Below are positions 8,758 through 17,804 of a stretch of DNA of 64,000 nucleotides, piece by piece (the stretch's first letter is position 1; the number at the start of each line of letters is the position of its first letter). A program made the position numbers and the translations under genes. This DNA comes from an uncultured Lentisphaerota bacterium (lineage in GTDB: Bacteria > Verrucomicrobiota > Lentisphaeria > Oligosphaerales > CAITYL01), in NCBI GenBank assembly GCA_903921725.1, contig CAIXRA010000072.1, positions 1 through 64,000 on the forward strand, in the 5' to 3' direction. The notes beneath the pieces were generated by a model. That model worked only from the letters and a program-made list of their open reading frames with translations. It did not search any database and was not told the origin of the DNA.

Positions 8758-8894
8758 GGAGTGCGGCAATAAGTGCATCCGTTTGCCGCTTTTAATTTGC
8801 GCGGAGCGCTGGTGCCTTGTGCTGTTTCAAGGTGTTGATGGCGGCTCCGCCTTAGCAGGAAAGCGGCGAACGGATGCAATTATCGCCGCACTCC
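8758..8894. repeat. REPIN-like inverted-repeat element, copy 1
   Basis: Arms of about 35 bases (8758-8793 and 8860-8894) form an imperfect inverted repeat beginning GGAGTGCGGCAATAAGTGC. They are separated by about 66 bases. Copy 2, in opposite orientation with related interior, is at 32224-32368. It lies between tsf and pyrH; the gene-free interval 8723-9057 also holds the tsf terminator. Confidence 0.8.
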
Positions 8895-8934
8895 ACACTT
8901 GCATGCGCCCGCCGCAGGCTCAAAGTGCATTCAT

Positions 8935-8983
8935 AAAAAAAGCCCTGAACCGGCGGGCCTTGCGGCGCGCCATTTCAGGGCTT
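8935..8983 (-). terminator. Rho-independent terminator after tsf
   Basis: Stem AAGCCCTGAA (8940-8949) / TTCAGGGCTT (8974-8983), followed on the minus strand by a run of seven T. A second GC hairpin (GCGGGGCT/AGCCCCGC, 9032-9051) lies between it and the tsf stop. Confidence 0.85.
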
Positions 8984-9057
8984 CACGTTTAACCGGATGG
9001 TTGTTTCATCATCGACCCAACGGCCTTTGTTGCGGGGCTCCGCAGCCCCGCGGCGGC

Positions 9058-9885
9058 TCAATCCGCCTTGGGAATGGCGACAACGCCCTCGCCGACCGAC
9101 CAGCGCAGCATGCGGCGGACGGTCACCTTGGGGGCCAGCTTCTCCAAGCAGGTCTTGTCGTCGAAGATCCAGGGCATCTTCATCAGGCAGACGTCGCTGT
9201 ACCACTTGCTGATTTTGCCTTCAACGATCTTCTCGACCATGTTGGCGGGCTTGCCGACAACCTGTGCGGCGGCGATGTCCTTCTCGCGGGCGATCACATC
9301 GGCCGGCACGTCGGAGGGGATGATGAAGCGCGGGTTATGGAAGGCGATGTTCATGCAGATCTCGTTGCCGCTGGCGCCTTCACCGGCCATCTCGATCATG
9401 ACCACGATCTTGCTCTTCTGGTGGTGGTTGTAGAAGACGACCTGCCCCTGATCCTTCGCCTCCCAGCGGAAAGCGCGGCGGATTTCAATCTTCTCGCCGA
9501 TGGCCATCACCAGGTCCACAATCCCGCCCTTTTCGGCGGCGATGACCTCGGCGGCGAGGTCGCCGTCCTTGCCGGACATGGCGGCGACGCGCTTGGCCAG
9601 GTCGTTGCCGTAGGCGACGAAGCGCTCGTTCTTGGCGACGAAGTCGGTCTCGCAGAGGACTTCGACCACCGCGCCGACCTTGCCGTCCACGCTGGAGAAG
9701 ATCAGACCTTCCTTCGCCGTGCGGGTGGCGGCCTTCTTCTCGGCCTTGGCGGCGCCGGTCTTGCGGAGGTAGTCCACCGCGTCGTCCATGTTGCCCTTGG
9801 CTTCGTCCAAGGCCTTCTTGCAGTCCATCATGCCCGCGCCGGTCTTTTCGCGCAGGTCCTTCACCATAGCAGCCGTGATTTCCAT
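9058..9885 (-). CDS. tsf: Elongation factor Ts
   Basis: 275 residues. It is the nucleotide exchange factor for EF-Tu. The N terminus has the UBA-like domain signature VKDLREKTGAGMMDCKKALDE. The EF-Tu contact motif ETDFVAKNERF is at about residue 80. Further on, KIVVMIEM and an MNIAFHNPRFI segment match the dimerisation region, and an ECL-type C terminus is present. GGGAG precedes the start. It is the second gene of the rpsB cluster and is followed by a strong terminator. Confidence 0.96.
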   Translation of the reverse strand: MEITAAMVKDLREKTGAGMMDCKKALDEAKGNMDDAVDYLRKTGAAKAEKKAATRTAKEGLIFSSVDGKVGAVVEVLCETDFVAKNERFVAYGNDLAKRVAAMSGKDGDLAAEVIAAEKGGIVDLVMAIGEKIEIRRAFRWEAKDQGQVVFYNHHQKSKIVVMIEMAGEGASGNEICMNIAFHNPRFIIPSDVPADVIAREKDIAAAQVVGKPANMVEKIVEGKISKWYSDVCLMKMPWIFDDKTCLEKLAPKVTVRRMLRWSVGEGVVAIPKAD

Positions 9886-9905
9886 GTCCGCATGCTCCCT
9901 GAAAA

Positions 9906-9944
9906 TGATCAGTCCGATCGGTCGGATCAGACGGATCGGACTGA
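9906..9944. repeat. Short-word repeat, family D (CGGATCGG type)
   Basis: Run of GATCAGTCCGATCGGTCGG-like words between rpsB and tsf. A longer related run is at 23623-23666 and a fragment lies inside the RluA-family gene near 33105. Confidence 0.65.
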
Positions 9945-9961
9945 TGCTTGTTGTCTTGTCC

Positions 9962-10741
9962 TTACCCGCGCTTGTCCTGCTCGGCGTCCATGTCGGCCTC
10001 GATGTTGGCCTTGACTTCCTTCACGGCCTCGGCCTCGACGGCCTCGCGGCGCTTGGCGAACTGGGACTTGCCCTCGTTCACCGCGGCGACGATGGCGTTG
10101 GTCAGGACGGTGATGGCGCGCAGGGCGTCGTCGTTGCCCGGGACGACCTTGTCCACGCCGTCCGGATTGCCGTTGGAGTCAACGATCGCCACCACGGGGA
10201 TGCCCAAGCGGTTGGCTTCCTTGATCGCAATCTCCTCATGCACGACGTCCACGATGAAGAGGGCGTCGGGAAGGTTGTCCATGTTGATGATGCCGCCGAG
10301 GGACTGGTTGAGCTTCTCGTATTCGCGGCGGACCCTGGCCTGTTCCTTCTTGGTCATCTTTTCCATGCCGCCGCTGGTCTGCAGTTCCTGCAGTTCGCGG
10401 AGGTACTGGACGCGGCGGTGGATGACGCCGAAGTTGGTCAGCGTGCCGCCGAGCCAGCGGTCGCACATGTTCGGCATGCCGCAGGAGTCCGCGGCGGTCT
10501 TGAGGGTTTCCTGCGCCTGGCGCTTGGAGCCGACGAAAAGGACCGTGCCGCCGTCGGAGACGGTGTCGCGGACGAACTCGCAGGCGTCGGCCAGATGGCG
10601 GATCGTCTTGGTCAGGTCAAAAATCGAAATGCCGTTGCGCGCGCCGAAAAGGTACGGCTTCATCCTGGGGTTCCAGCGTTTCGTCTGGTGTCCGAAGTGG
10701 ACGCCCGCTTCCAGAAGGTCGGTGATCGTGACTGCTGCCAT
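9962..10741 (-). CDS. rpsB: 30S ribosomal protein S2
   Basis: 259 residues from the ATG at 10741, preceded by AAGGAG. An upstream in-frame extension exists but lacks family sequence. Signature segments: LLEAGVHFGHQTKRWNPRMKPYLFG at the N terminus (S2 signature 1), VLFVGSKRQAQE, DRWLGGTLTNF, PDALFIVDVVHEEIAIKEANRLGIPVVAIVDSNG and the terminal charged helix. It is a component of the small subunit. A promoter about 190 bases upstream leaves a long leader containing GC hairpins, a common arrangement for S2 autoregulation. Confidence 0.97.
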   Translation of the reverse strand: MAAVTITDLLEAGVHFGHQTKRWNPRMKPYLFGARNGISIFDLTKTIRHLADACEFVRDTVSDGGTVLFVGSKRQAQETLKTAADSCGMPNMCDRWLGGTLTNFGVIHRRVQYLRELQELQTSGGMEKMTKKEQARVRREYEKLNQSLGGIINMDNLPDALFIVDVVHEEIAIKEANRLGIPVVAIVDSNGNPDGVDKVVPGNDDALRAITVLTNAIVAAVNEGKSQFAKRREAVEAEAVKEVKANIEADMDAEQDKRG

Positions 10742-10928
10742 GCCTGCGTTCTCCTTTTTCGTTTCTCTGGAATGCTTTGCCCGCACCTGCACGCCGGCGG
10801 TCACCGCCGGTTCCCTTGCACAGAGCTGGAAGCATCCATTTTTCATGTGTGTCCCGAAACTCGGACGGGGAACGTCCGCCACCGCCCCAAGGGGACGGCG
10901 CAGGGTCTCGGGCGCAAAAAAACATAAT

Positions 10929-10957
10929 ACTATAACAGGCCGATGCGGCCCCGGCAA
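10929..10957 (-). promoter_or_regulatory. Sigma-70 promoter of rpsB
   Basis: On the minus strand TTGCCG and TATAGT are separated by 17 bases. Transcription from about 10922 would give a 180-base leader before rpsB, which includes the hairpin CCGGCGGTGACCGCCGG. Confidence 0.65.
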
Positions 10958-11063
10958 CCCGAAACCGGGAAATGGCGCGCGGCGCGACCCGCGGTATGCG
11001 GGCTATATTCTTTTTTGCATCCGTCGTTTCCTCCATCTTTCCTCCATCCGCCACGGGACTTCC

Positions 11064-12317
11064 ATGAACGGCCAGACCCCACGCTCCATGCGCCTGCACA
11101 TCGGCATTTTCGGACGCCGCAACGTCGGCAAGTCCTCCGTCCTCAACGCCCTCACCGGCCAGCAGGTCGCCATCGTCTCCGACGTCGCCGGCACCACCAC
11201 CGACCCCGTTGAGAAGGCGATGGAACTCCTTCCCGTCGGCCCCGTGGTCTTCGTGGACACCGCCGGCGTCGACGACATCGGCGCCCTCGGCCAACAGCGC
11301 ATCGCCGCCACCTACAAGGTCTTCGAGCGCACCGAACTGGCACTGCTCGTCGCCGCCGCCGGCGAATGGGGCGGCTTCGAGGAACAGCTCCTGGCCGAAC
11401 TCAGCGGCCGCGAAATCCCCACCCTCGTCGTCTTCAACAAGACCGACCTCGCCGGGCCGGAACCGGAACTCGCCGCGCGACTGGAAAAACGCGCACTGGC
11501 CGTCGCCGCCCTCAGCACCCGCACCGGCGACGGCGTGGACGCCCTCCGCCAGGCAATCAAGGACGCCGTCCCCGCGGAGTTCGCAAGCCCCCCCGCCATC
11601 GCCGCCGACCTCCTGCCGCCGGGCGGCGTCGCCGTCCTCGTCGTCCCGATCGACAAGGAGGCACCGAAGGGCCGCCTCATCCTGCCGCAGGTCCAGGTCA
11701 TCCGCGACCTGCTCGACGCCGACTGCACCTGCCTCGTCACCAAGGAGCGCGAACTCCGCGACGCCTTCCGCCGCCTCGCCGCCCCGCCCGACCTCGTCGT
11801 CACCGACAGCCAGGCGTTCCTCAAGGTCGCCGCCGACACGCCCGACGGCGTGCGCATGACCTCCTTCTCCATCCTCTTTGCGCGCCTCAAGGGCGACCTC
11901 GTCGAGATGGCCCGCGGCGCCGCCGCCATCGACCGCCTCCGCCCCGGCGACCGCATCCTCATCGCCGAAGCCTGCACGCACCACGCCATCGGCGACGACA
12001 TCGGCCGCGTCAAGATTCCGCGCTGGCTCGAGCAGTACGCCGGCGGCGCGCTCCAGGCCGACGTCCGCAGCGGCCGCGATTTCCCCGAGGACTTGAGCGT
12101 GTACAAGCTCGTCATCCACTGCGGCGCCTGCACCTGGAACCGCCGCCAGATGATTTACCGCATCCAGCGCTGCCGGCGCGCCGGCGTCCCTGTCACCAAC
12201 TACGGCATCGCCATCGCCCACACCCTCGGCATCATCCGCCGCGCCCTCGCCCCCTTCCCCGCCGCGCTCGACGCCTATCTGGACGCGCTCGCCGATGGCG
12301 GCGGACGGAAATCATGA
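11064..12317 (+). CDS. hydF: [FeFe]-hydrogenase H-cluster maturation GTPase HydF
   Basis: 417 residues. HydF is the scaffold that assembles and delivers the 2Fe subcluster to the [FeFe]-hydrogenase. The N-terminal Era-like GTPase domain has the P-loop GRRNVGKSS (17-25), DVAGTTTDPV, DTAGVDD and NKTD. The C-terminal iron-sulfur site shows EACTHH and HCGAC, the three-cysteine ligand set. The start at 11064 has only a weak ribosome-binding site; the ATG at 11088 is an alternative. The last bases overlap the next gene (ATGA). HydE, HydG and the hydrogenase are not in the window. Confidence 0.94.
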   Translation: MNGQTPRSMRLHIGIFGRRNVGKSSVLNALTGQQVAIVSDVAGTTTDPVEKAMELLPVGPVVFVDTAGVDDIGALGQQRIAATYKVFERTELALLVAAAGEWGGFEEQLLAELSGREIPTLVVFNKTDLAGPEPELAARLEKRALAVAALSTRTGDGVDALRQAIKDAVPAEFASPPAIAADLLPPGGVAVLVVPIDKEAPKGRLILPQVQVIRDLLDADCTCLVTKERELRDAFRRLAAPPDLVVTDSQAFLKVAADTPDGVRMTSFSILFARLKGDLVEMARGAAAIDRLRPGDRILIAEACTHHAIGDDIGRVKIPRWLEQYAGGALQADVRSGRDFPEDLSVYKLVIHCGACTWNRRQMIYRIQRCRRAGVPVTNYGIAIAHTLGIIRRALAPFPAALDAYLDALADGGGRKS

Positions 12318-14446
12318 TCGGGCGCATTCTGCAATTCGCCATGTTCTGGTGCGTCGCCGTCAGCGCAGGGCTGGCCCTGTCCGGCTGCCGCCACGCGACA
12401 CCGCAGCCGGAACCCGTTTCCGGCAAGACGGAAATCGCCTTCCGCACGCACGCCGAACGGTTCGAGGCGCGCGGCGCCGGCGGCGTCTGGCGTCCGCTCT
12501 TCCTCAAGGGCGTCAACCTCGGCGCGGGCATCCCCGGCTCCGGCCCCAACTGCCGGACCGTCACGGAAGAACATTACGCGCTCTGGTTCAACCAGATGTC
12601 GGAACTCGGCGCGAACGGCCTCCGCGTCTACAATCTCCAGCCTCCGGCTTTTTACCGCGCCCTCGCGGCGCACAACCTCGCGAACGCCGCAAACCCGCTC
12701 TACCTCATCCAGGGCGTCTGGCTCGACGACACCGCGCCGCCGCACGACCTGCATGCGCTCACCGCCGCGTTCGACGACGCCATCGAGGCCGCCGTTCGCC
12801 GCATCCACGGCGCCGGCACCCCCGCCACGCCCGATGTTTCACGCTGGACCTTCGCCCTCCTCATCGGCCGCGAAGTCATGCCCGAAGAAGTCCGCGCAAC
12901 CGACGAGAATCGGGGAGCGGTATCCTCCCGCCCCCCGGCTTTTACCGGCCGGCATTTCCGGCTGGAGTCGGGGACGCCGACGGAGTGCTGGCTGGCGGCG
13001 CGGCTGGAGCATGCCGTGGCGTTCGAGCGTGCGGCGTTCGGGACGGAGCGGCCGGTCGGCTTTTCGAGCTGGCCGCCGCTCGACCCGCTCCGGCACCCGA
13101 CCGAGAGCCGCGACTCCGGTGAAGACATCGCCTCCGTGGATCTTGCAAATTTGGAGGTTATGGACGCTCCCGCCGGCTTTTTCGTCGGCTACCACGTTTA
13201 TCCGTACAACCCGGACTTCATGAACGAGGATCCCGGCTACAGGGCCGTCCGTGACGCCGACGGCCCGAATCCGTACCTCGGCTACCTGCGCGAACTGAAG
13301 GCGCACTACCGCGGCATCCCGCTGCTCGTCGCCGAGTTCGGCGTCCCGTCAAGCTGGGGCTGCGCGCGCTTCAACCCCGCCGGCATGGGACACGGCGGGC
13401 ACGACGAGGAGGCGCAGGGACGCATCAACGCACGCCTCCTCCGTAGCATCCACGATAGCGGCTGTGCCGGTGGCGTCTATTTTGCCTGGCTCGACGAATG
13501 GTGGAAGGGCAACTGGATCACCCGCCGCCTCAATTTCCCTCAGGAACGCCGCCGCCTCTGGCACAACCTCTGCGACCCTGAGGCCAACTACGGCCTCATC
13601 GCCTTCGACCCGCCCCCGCCCGCTTTCACCCGCTGGCCGGACGTCTCCGGTGCCGGTGCCGTACGCGGAATCCGCAGCGATGCGGACAGCACCGTTTTCC
13701 ACCTCCGCCTCACCCTCGACCGCCCGCTTGCCACCGGAGAGAAGATCGTCGTCGGCCTCGACACCTACGGCGACGGCCGCGGCGAACAAATCCTTCCCGA
13801 CGGCACCCGCACCAGGCTCCGCTGCGAGTTTGCGCTGGTGATGGATGCCGGAAATCGGGAAGATGCCGCGCCCGTCTCCCCTGGCTTGACCGCGCAGCTC
13901 TACGTCACCCCGGCATACGACCTATGCGGCATCTTCCACGGCGCGGCGGGGGCGGAGCAGCGGTTCCATTCCACGCCCACCTCCGGCGCAGGCTGGCACC
14001 CGGTCCGCTGGCAGAACGCCGCGGCGCACGAAAGCCCCGACGGCAACTACAAATTCCCCGCCGCCTGTTTCGACATCGGCCGCCTGCGCACCGCCGCGCT
14101 CCCCGCTGAAAATCCGAAAGCGGAAACCTCCGCCGCCTCCAGCCTTGCCGCCGTCCTCTTCCACGGCAACACCATCGAGATCCGCCTGCCGTACGCCCTG
14201 CTCCAGTTCACCGACCCCTCGGCGCTGCGGGTCATGGACGACGACCGCGCAACGCCGGAAGCGGAGACTGCCGTGAGCGGCGGCATCGCCGTCGCCGTCG
14301 CCTGCCGCGGCAGTCTCCTCGAAACCGGGCGTTTCCGCTGGGAGCCCTGGACCACCGCTCCGCCAACCGCCGAACGCCGCAAGCCCGGCTATTTCATGCT
14401 CCGCGACGCCTTCCGCAAGCTTGACGCGCCGGCGCCGCAGCCATGA
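12314..14446 (+). CDS. Lipoprotein with glycoside-hydrolase-like TIM barrel and C-terminal beta domain
   Basis: 710 residues with lipobox LSGC near residue 25. Residues about 45-430 resemble clan-A glycosidases: FLKGVNLGAGIPG, LWFNQMSELGANGLRVY, a possible acid/base region LLIGREVMPEE, YHVYPYNPDF, and LLVAEFGVPSSWG where the glutamate could be the nucleophile. The classical NE pair is absent (GRE instead), so catalysis is uncertain. The C-terminal 270 residues look like a carbohydrate-binding or CBM9-like beta domain. It is probably outer-membrane anchored. Its ATGA overlap with hydF indicates coupling, although no functional link is obvious. Confidence 0.75.
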   Translation: MIGRILQFAMFWCVAVSAGLALSGCRHATPQPEPVSGKTEIAFRTHAERFEARGAGGVWRPLFLKGVNLGAGIPGSGPNCRTVTEEHYALWFNQMSELGANGLRVYNLQPPAFYRALAAHNLANAANPLYLIQGVWLDDTAPPHDLHALTAAFDDAIEAAVRRIHGAGTPATPDVSRWTFALLIGREVMPEEVRATDENRGAVSSRPPAFTGRHFRLESGTPTECWLAARLEHAVAFERAAFGTERPVGFSSWPPLDPLRHPTESRDSGEDIASVDLANLEVMDAPAGFFVGYHVYPYNPDFMNEDPGYRAVRDADGPNPYLGYLRELKAHYRGIPLLVAEFGVPSSWGCARFNPAGMGHGGHDEEAQGRINARLLRSIHDSGCAGGVYFAWLDEWWKGNWITRRLNFPQERRRLWHNLCDPEANYGLIAFDPPPPAFTRWPDVSGAGAVRGIRSDADSTVFHLRLTLDRPLATGEKIVVGLDTYGDGRGEQILPDGTRTRLRCEFALVMDAGNREDAAPVSPGLTAQLYVTPAYDLCGIFHGAAGAEQRFHSTPTSGAGWHPVRWQNAAAHESPDGNYKFPAACFDIGRLRTAALPAENPKAETSAASSLAAVLFHGNTIEIRLPYALLQFTDPSALRVMDDDRATPEAETAVSGGIAVAVACRGSLLETGRFRWEPWTTAPPTAERRKPGYFMLRDAFRKLDAPAPQP

Positions 14447-14480
14447 CGGAGATTCCCGGCCCGGGGGCGGACGGCATGCG

Positions 14481-15128
14481 TCAATTGATCTCGGCCAGGT
14501 GCCGGTCGTAACCAAGCGCGATGAGCATCTCGTAGGCCTGAAACACCTCGTCGGGCACTTCCTGGGGAATCTGGAAGCCGAGCTTCGGATATTCGATGAT
14601 CCGCTGGAGGTCGCCGACCATGATGTTGATCATGGCGTCCCGGTCGATGATCTCGTTCGGATATTCCTCGTAGCGGATGGGGGGCGAGGAGATGACGGGG
14701 GCGATTTCCGGCCACAGCTTCCGCACGACGGCATAGGTGCGCCGCTCCATGTACGGTTTCTGAACGCAGATCAGGGAGCTGACGTCGAGTCCCTGCTCCC
14801 GCAGCAGCTCGCGGGTGAAGAGGACGTTTTCGCCGGTGTTCGTGGCCTTGTCCTCCATCATCACGACGCATTCCGGCACGCCGCAGCGGACCATGGCGTC
14901 GCGGAACTCCTCCGCCTCCGTGCGCTTGAACAGCTCGCGCGTAAGCGCGCCGCTGTTGCCGGACACGACGAGGATCGGGGCGAGGCCGCGCAGGTAGAGG
15001 TCGGCGGCCCACTCCGCCACGCGCAAGTCGTTGCTTCCGAGCACGAAAATGCCGTCGGCTGGCATAAGCGGCTGGCGCATCAGATGATAGTCCCAGACGA
15101 TGCGGGCAAGTGCGTCAACGCTGTCCAT
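14481..15128 (-). CDS. YdcF-like DUF218 family protein
   Basis: 215 residues without a signal peptide. It shows the DUF218 fold signature: DGIFVLGSNDLRVAEWAADLYLRG, ILVVSGNSG, the EAEEFRDAMVRCGVPE helix, then EDKATNTGENVLFTRELL and the basic KPYMERRTYA segment. E. coli YdcF binds S-adenosylmethionine, while other DUF218 members act in envelope polymer metabolism; the role here is unknown. The start is supported by AAAGG. It is convergent with the glycosidase-like gene and its neighbours show no obvious pathway. Confidence 0.85.
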   Translation of the reverse strand: MDSVDALARIVWDYHLMRQPLMPADGIFVLGSNDLRVAEWAADLYLRGLAPILVVSGNSGALTRELFKRTEAEEFRDAMVRCGVPECVVMMEDKATNTGENVLFTRELLREQGLDVSSLICVQKPYMERRTYAVVRKLWPEIAPVISSPPIRYEEYPNEIIDRDAMINIMVGDLQRIIEYPKLGFQIPQEVPDEVFQAYEMLIALGYDRHLAEIN

Positions 15129-15205
15129 GGCGGCCTTTCGTGCGGTGCATGCCTGTGGTGGGGTTTAGGGCGCGGCGGTCCAAACGCTCGCACGCCAACA
15201 TTTGG

Positions 15206-16594
15206 TCAGGGAGAACTCCAAGGAAAATGCAACTCTTCCTCCGGCACCGTTTTCAGCGTGTAGGAAACCGTGCCGCCTGGCGCCGGGACGCTCCAGGTAC
15301 CGAGGTAGTGGTCCTTGCCGGCGGCGTCAAGCAGAAACGCGCAGACCTTAACCCGGCCGGGATCCCGCGCATCGGCGTCCATCTGAAAAAACCGCAGACG
15401 GACCGGGGCTGGCGTCTTCCCTTTTTGTATTATCCAACACCCGCTGGGCCCGTACATGTCCCCGCAGCGGCTGATGCAGTAGTCCATACCGCTTTCTCCC
15501 TCTTTTAGCGACGTGACATTTTGCAACGACCGGAAACGAATTTGGTATTTTTCGCCGCCAAGCACGGCGACCGCGGCGAAGACGGCGCCCGCTTCAAGCC
15601 GGGGGATTTCCAGTGCCAGCGGCAGTGGCATGGCGGCGGGATTCCCCCGGTAGGCGGCGGAGACATCCATGGCGGACACGCTCCGGTCGCCCGGCGCCCA
15701 GACCATGGGAAAGCTTAGGCCGGTGCGCCGGAAGCTGACGGCGTAAACCCAGGTGGCGGGATTGGCGGGGGCTGACTTGGCGGCAAGCTCGTCAAACCAT
15801 GTCTTGTCAAACGGACTCGGATCAAAAGCCCCGACATGGCGCCAGCGGCCGCCGGTCCAGACCTCAACCCAGGTGTGGTTGCCGCCTTCGGGCCGGTTCC
15901 ACTGCGGCGTGCCGGCAACGCGCGCCGGAATGCCCACGGCGCGGCAGGCGTCCACAAGCATGACGGAGAGGCCGGTGCAGGAGGCGTAGCCGCAGGCTTC
16001 CGACTCCGCCGGGCTTTGGTCGGGCTTCTTCCGTTTGGTGGCGTGGTAGGCGACCTTGCGCAGCTTGAACACCTCGGAATTGAGCAGCTTCACGGCCTCC
16101 TCGACGGTGGCGCACTTCCGCACCAGCGGGAAAAAGAGGCGGCGGTATTCGGCGCGCCACGGATCGCGCGCCTCGTTGACGTTGGCGTACGGCAGCACGT
16201 CGTCCAGGAATCGCTCCTCCGACACCGGATCGCTCTTCCTCCACGGATACGCGGCGCGGGCTTCAAGGGCGAGGCGGATGTTTTCGAGCAGGAACCCGCC
16301 GGTCAGCGACCCGAGGTCGCGCTCCGGCATGTTCGCCAGCAGGAACCCGACGCAATCGCGCTCAGCACCGGGCCGGGCGTCGAGGATGGCGCGCACAAGC
16401 TGCACCGCATTGTCCCCGGCGACGCTCATCTGCTTGATGACGTCCGGACGGCAGGCGGCAGGCAGCAGCGCGGTGGCGGCCACAACCGCCCGCTGGTCGA
16501 CGACGGCGGGAACGGCGGCGGCGGACGACGGCGCGGATGGCCGGCACCCGGCCGCAAGAAGAACCGGCAGAAGAAGAAGGAAGAGTCGTTTCAT
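15206..16594 (-). CDS. Lipoprotein with transglutaminase-like (papain-fold) domain
   Basis: 462 residues from the ATG at 16594; the frame extends to 16639 but the signal peptide starts here (MKRLFLLLLPVLLAAGC, lipobox AAGC). The central domain carries the transglutaminase-core triad in order: Cys in YASCTGLSVMLVDACRAVGIPARV, His in GGNHTWVEVW, Asp in VGAFDPSP. These bacterial proteins are usually proteases or peptidases of the envelope. The C-terminal 200 residues form beta-rich domains of unknown role. It is divergent from the M48 protease gene, with about 210 bases between them. Confidence 0.85.
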   Translation of the reverse strand: MKRLFLLLLPVLLAAGCRPSAPSSAAAVPAVVDQRAVVAATALLPAACRPDVIKQMSVAGDNAVQLVRAILDARPGAERDCVGFLLANMPERDLGSLTGGFLLENIRLALEARAAYPWRKSDPVSEERFLDDVLPYANVNEARDPWRAEYRRLFFPLVRKCATVEEAVKLLNSEVFKLRKVAYHATKRKKPDQSPAESEACGYASCTGLSVMLVDACRAVGIPARVAGTPQWNRPEGGNHTWVEVWTGGRWRHVGAFDPSPFDKTWFDELAAKSAPANPATWVYAVSFRRTGLSFPMVWAPGDRSVSAMDVSAAYRGNPAAMPLPLALEIPRLEAGAVFAAVAVLGGEKYQIRFRSLQNVTSLKEGESGMDYCISRCGDMYGPSGCWIIQKGKTPAPVRLRFFQMDADARDPGRVKVCAFLLDAAGKDHYLGTWSVPAPGGTVSYTLKTVPEEELHFPWSSP

Positions 16595-16805
16595 GGGGCG
16601 GCGGAGGCTCCGGTTGTGCTTCGGCGAAACAAGGAGCAACTTTATCCCGGGGCCTGCCGGTTTGCAAGAAAAGAGGCGCTGGCGGTTTGCGGCGGCGGCG
16701 GTACATTAATTTTCAGGTTGGCCAAGTCGTTCCCGGCATTTGCCGGTTCGGATGCCGACCGTAGTTTCGCGGAATGTCCGCGGACTTGAGTCAAGGAGAA
16801 CTTTC

Positions 16806-17648
16806 ATGCCGGCAAATTGGATCCGATGGTTGGCGGCAGGGTGCGGGCTGGCGGCGATGCTGGGCGCGGCGGGATGCCAGACGGCGACGGAGCCGTTCAC
16901 CGGCCGCAAGCAGTACCTGATGAGCATGTCGGCGCAGGAGGAGTGCAAGCTGGGGTTGGACGCCTGGCGGGAGACGCTGAAGGCGACCCCCGTCAGCACG
17001 AACGCACAGAAGAACGCCGTGGTGCAGCGCGTGGGCAAGGCCATCCAGGCCGTCGCCTCCGGGCCGGGCACCTCCGAATACCAGTGGGAATTCAAGGTGC
17101 TGGCCTCGCAGGAGGCAAACGCGTTCTGCCTGCCCGGCGGCAAGGTCGCCGTGTACGAGGGGTTGTTCCAGTACGTGAAGAACGACGCCGAGCTGGCGGC
17201 GGTGATCGGCCATGAGGTCGGACACGCAGTGGCCCGCCACGGGGTCGAGCGGATGTCGGAGCAGCAGGCGGCCGGCTACGCGGGTGCGGCGCTGGACGCG
17301 GTGCTCCAGTCAAAAAAGGTGGCGAGCCGGGACACCGTCATGCAGGCGTTCGGCCTCGGCGCGCAGTACGGCGTTCTCCTGCCGTTCAGCCGCACCCAGG
17401 AATACGCGGCCGACCAAATCGGCCTGATGTACATGGCCAAAGCCGGCTACAAGCCGGAAGCCGCGCTGGATTTCTGGCAGCGCTTCGCCGCCAAGAACGC
17501 CGGCCAGAAAAGCGCCTTCAGCGACTGGCTCTCCACCCACCCGCTCGACGACAAGCGCATCGCCAACATGAAAACACTCATGACCAAGGCGACCGTCGAG
17601 TACGAAATGACCCCCGCCAAGCGCGGCTACGGCACCGCCTGGAAGTAA
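16806..17648 (+). CDS. M48 family metalloprotease lipoprotein
   Basis: 280 residues from the ATG at 16806, which has AAGGAGAA upstream. Signal peptide with lipobox GAAGC. The zinc-binding HEVGH helix is followed by the third ligand in QEYAADQIG. FTGRKQ near the N terminus and CLPGGKVAVYEGLFQ before the zinc site are typical of the LoiP/BepA-like periplasmic peptidases that act in outer-membrane protein quality control. A THPLDDKRIANM motif near the end is also characteristic. The TACATT sequence at 16704 could be its -10 box. Confidence 0.92.
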   Translation: MPANWIRWLAAGCGLAAMLGAAGCQTATEPFTGRKQYLMSMSAQEECKLGLDAWRETLKATPVSTNAQKNAVVQRVGKAIQAVASGPGTSEYQWEFKVLASQEANAFCLPGGKVAVYEGLFQYVKNDAELAAVIGHEVGHAVARHGVERMSEQQAAGYAGAALDAVLQSKKVASRDTVMQAFGLGAQYGVLLPFSRTQEYAADQIGLMYMAKAGYKPEAALDFWQRFAAKNAGQKSAFSDWLSTHPLDDKRIANMKTLMTKATVEYEMTPAKRGYGTAWK

Positions 17649-17662
17649 GACGGACGCGATTC

Positions 17663-17787
17663 GCCACAGAGGGCACAGAGAACACAGAGAAAAGCTTGTA
17701 CAAAAGACGGCAAGGCCCGTCAGGTTTTACGCCGTTGTGCTCTTCGGCATTTTTTCACGCCTCTGTGCTCTCTGTGCCCTCTGTGGC
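17663..17787. repeat. Inverted repeat with 27-base arms
   Basis: Arms 17663-17689 (GCCACAGAGGGCACAGAGAA...) and 17761-17787 match with one mismatch around a 71-base loop. It lies between two convergent genes and could act as a bidirectional terminator. The CTCTGTG words recur in other intergenic regions. Confidence 0.7.
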
Positions 17788-17804
17788 AAAACTTCAGGCC
17801 TCGA

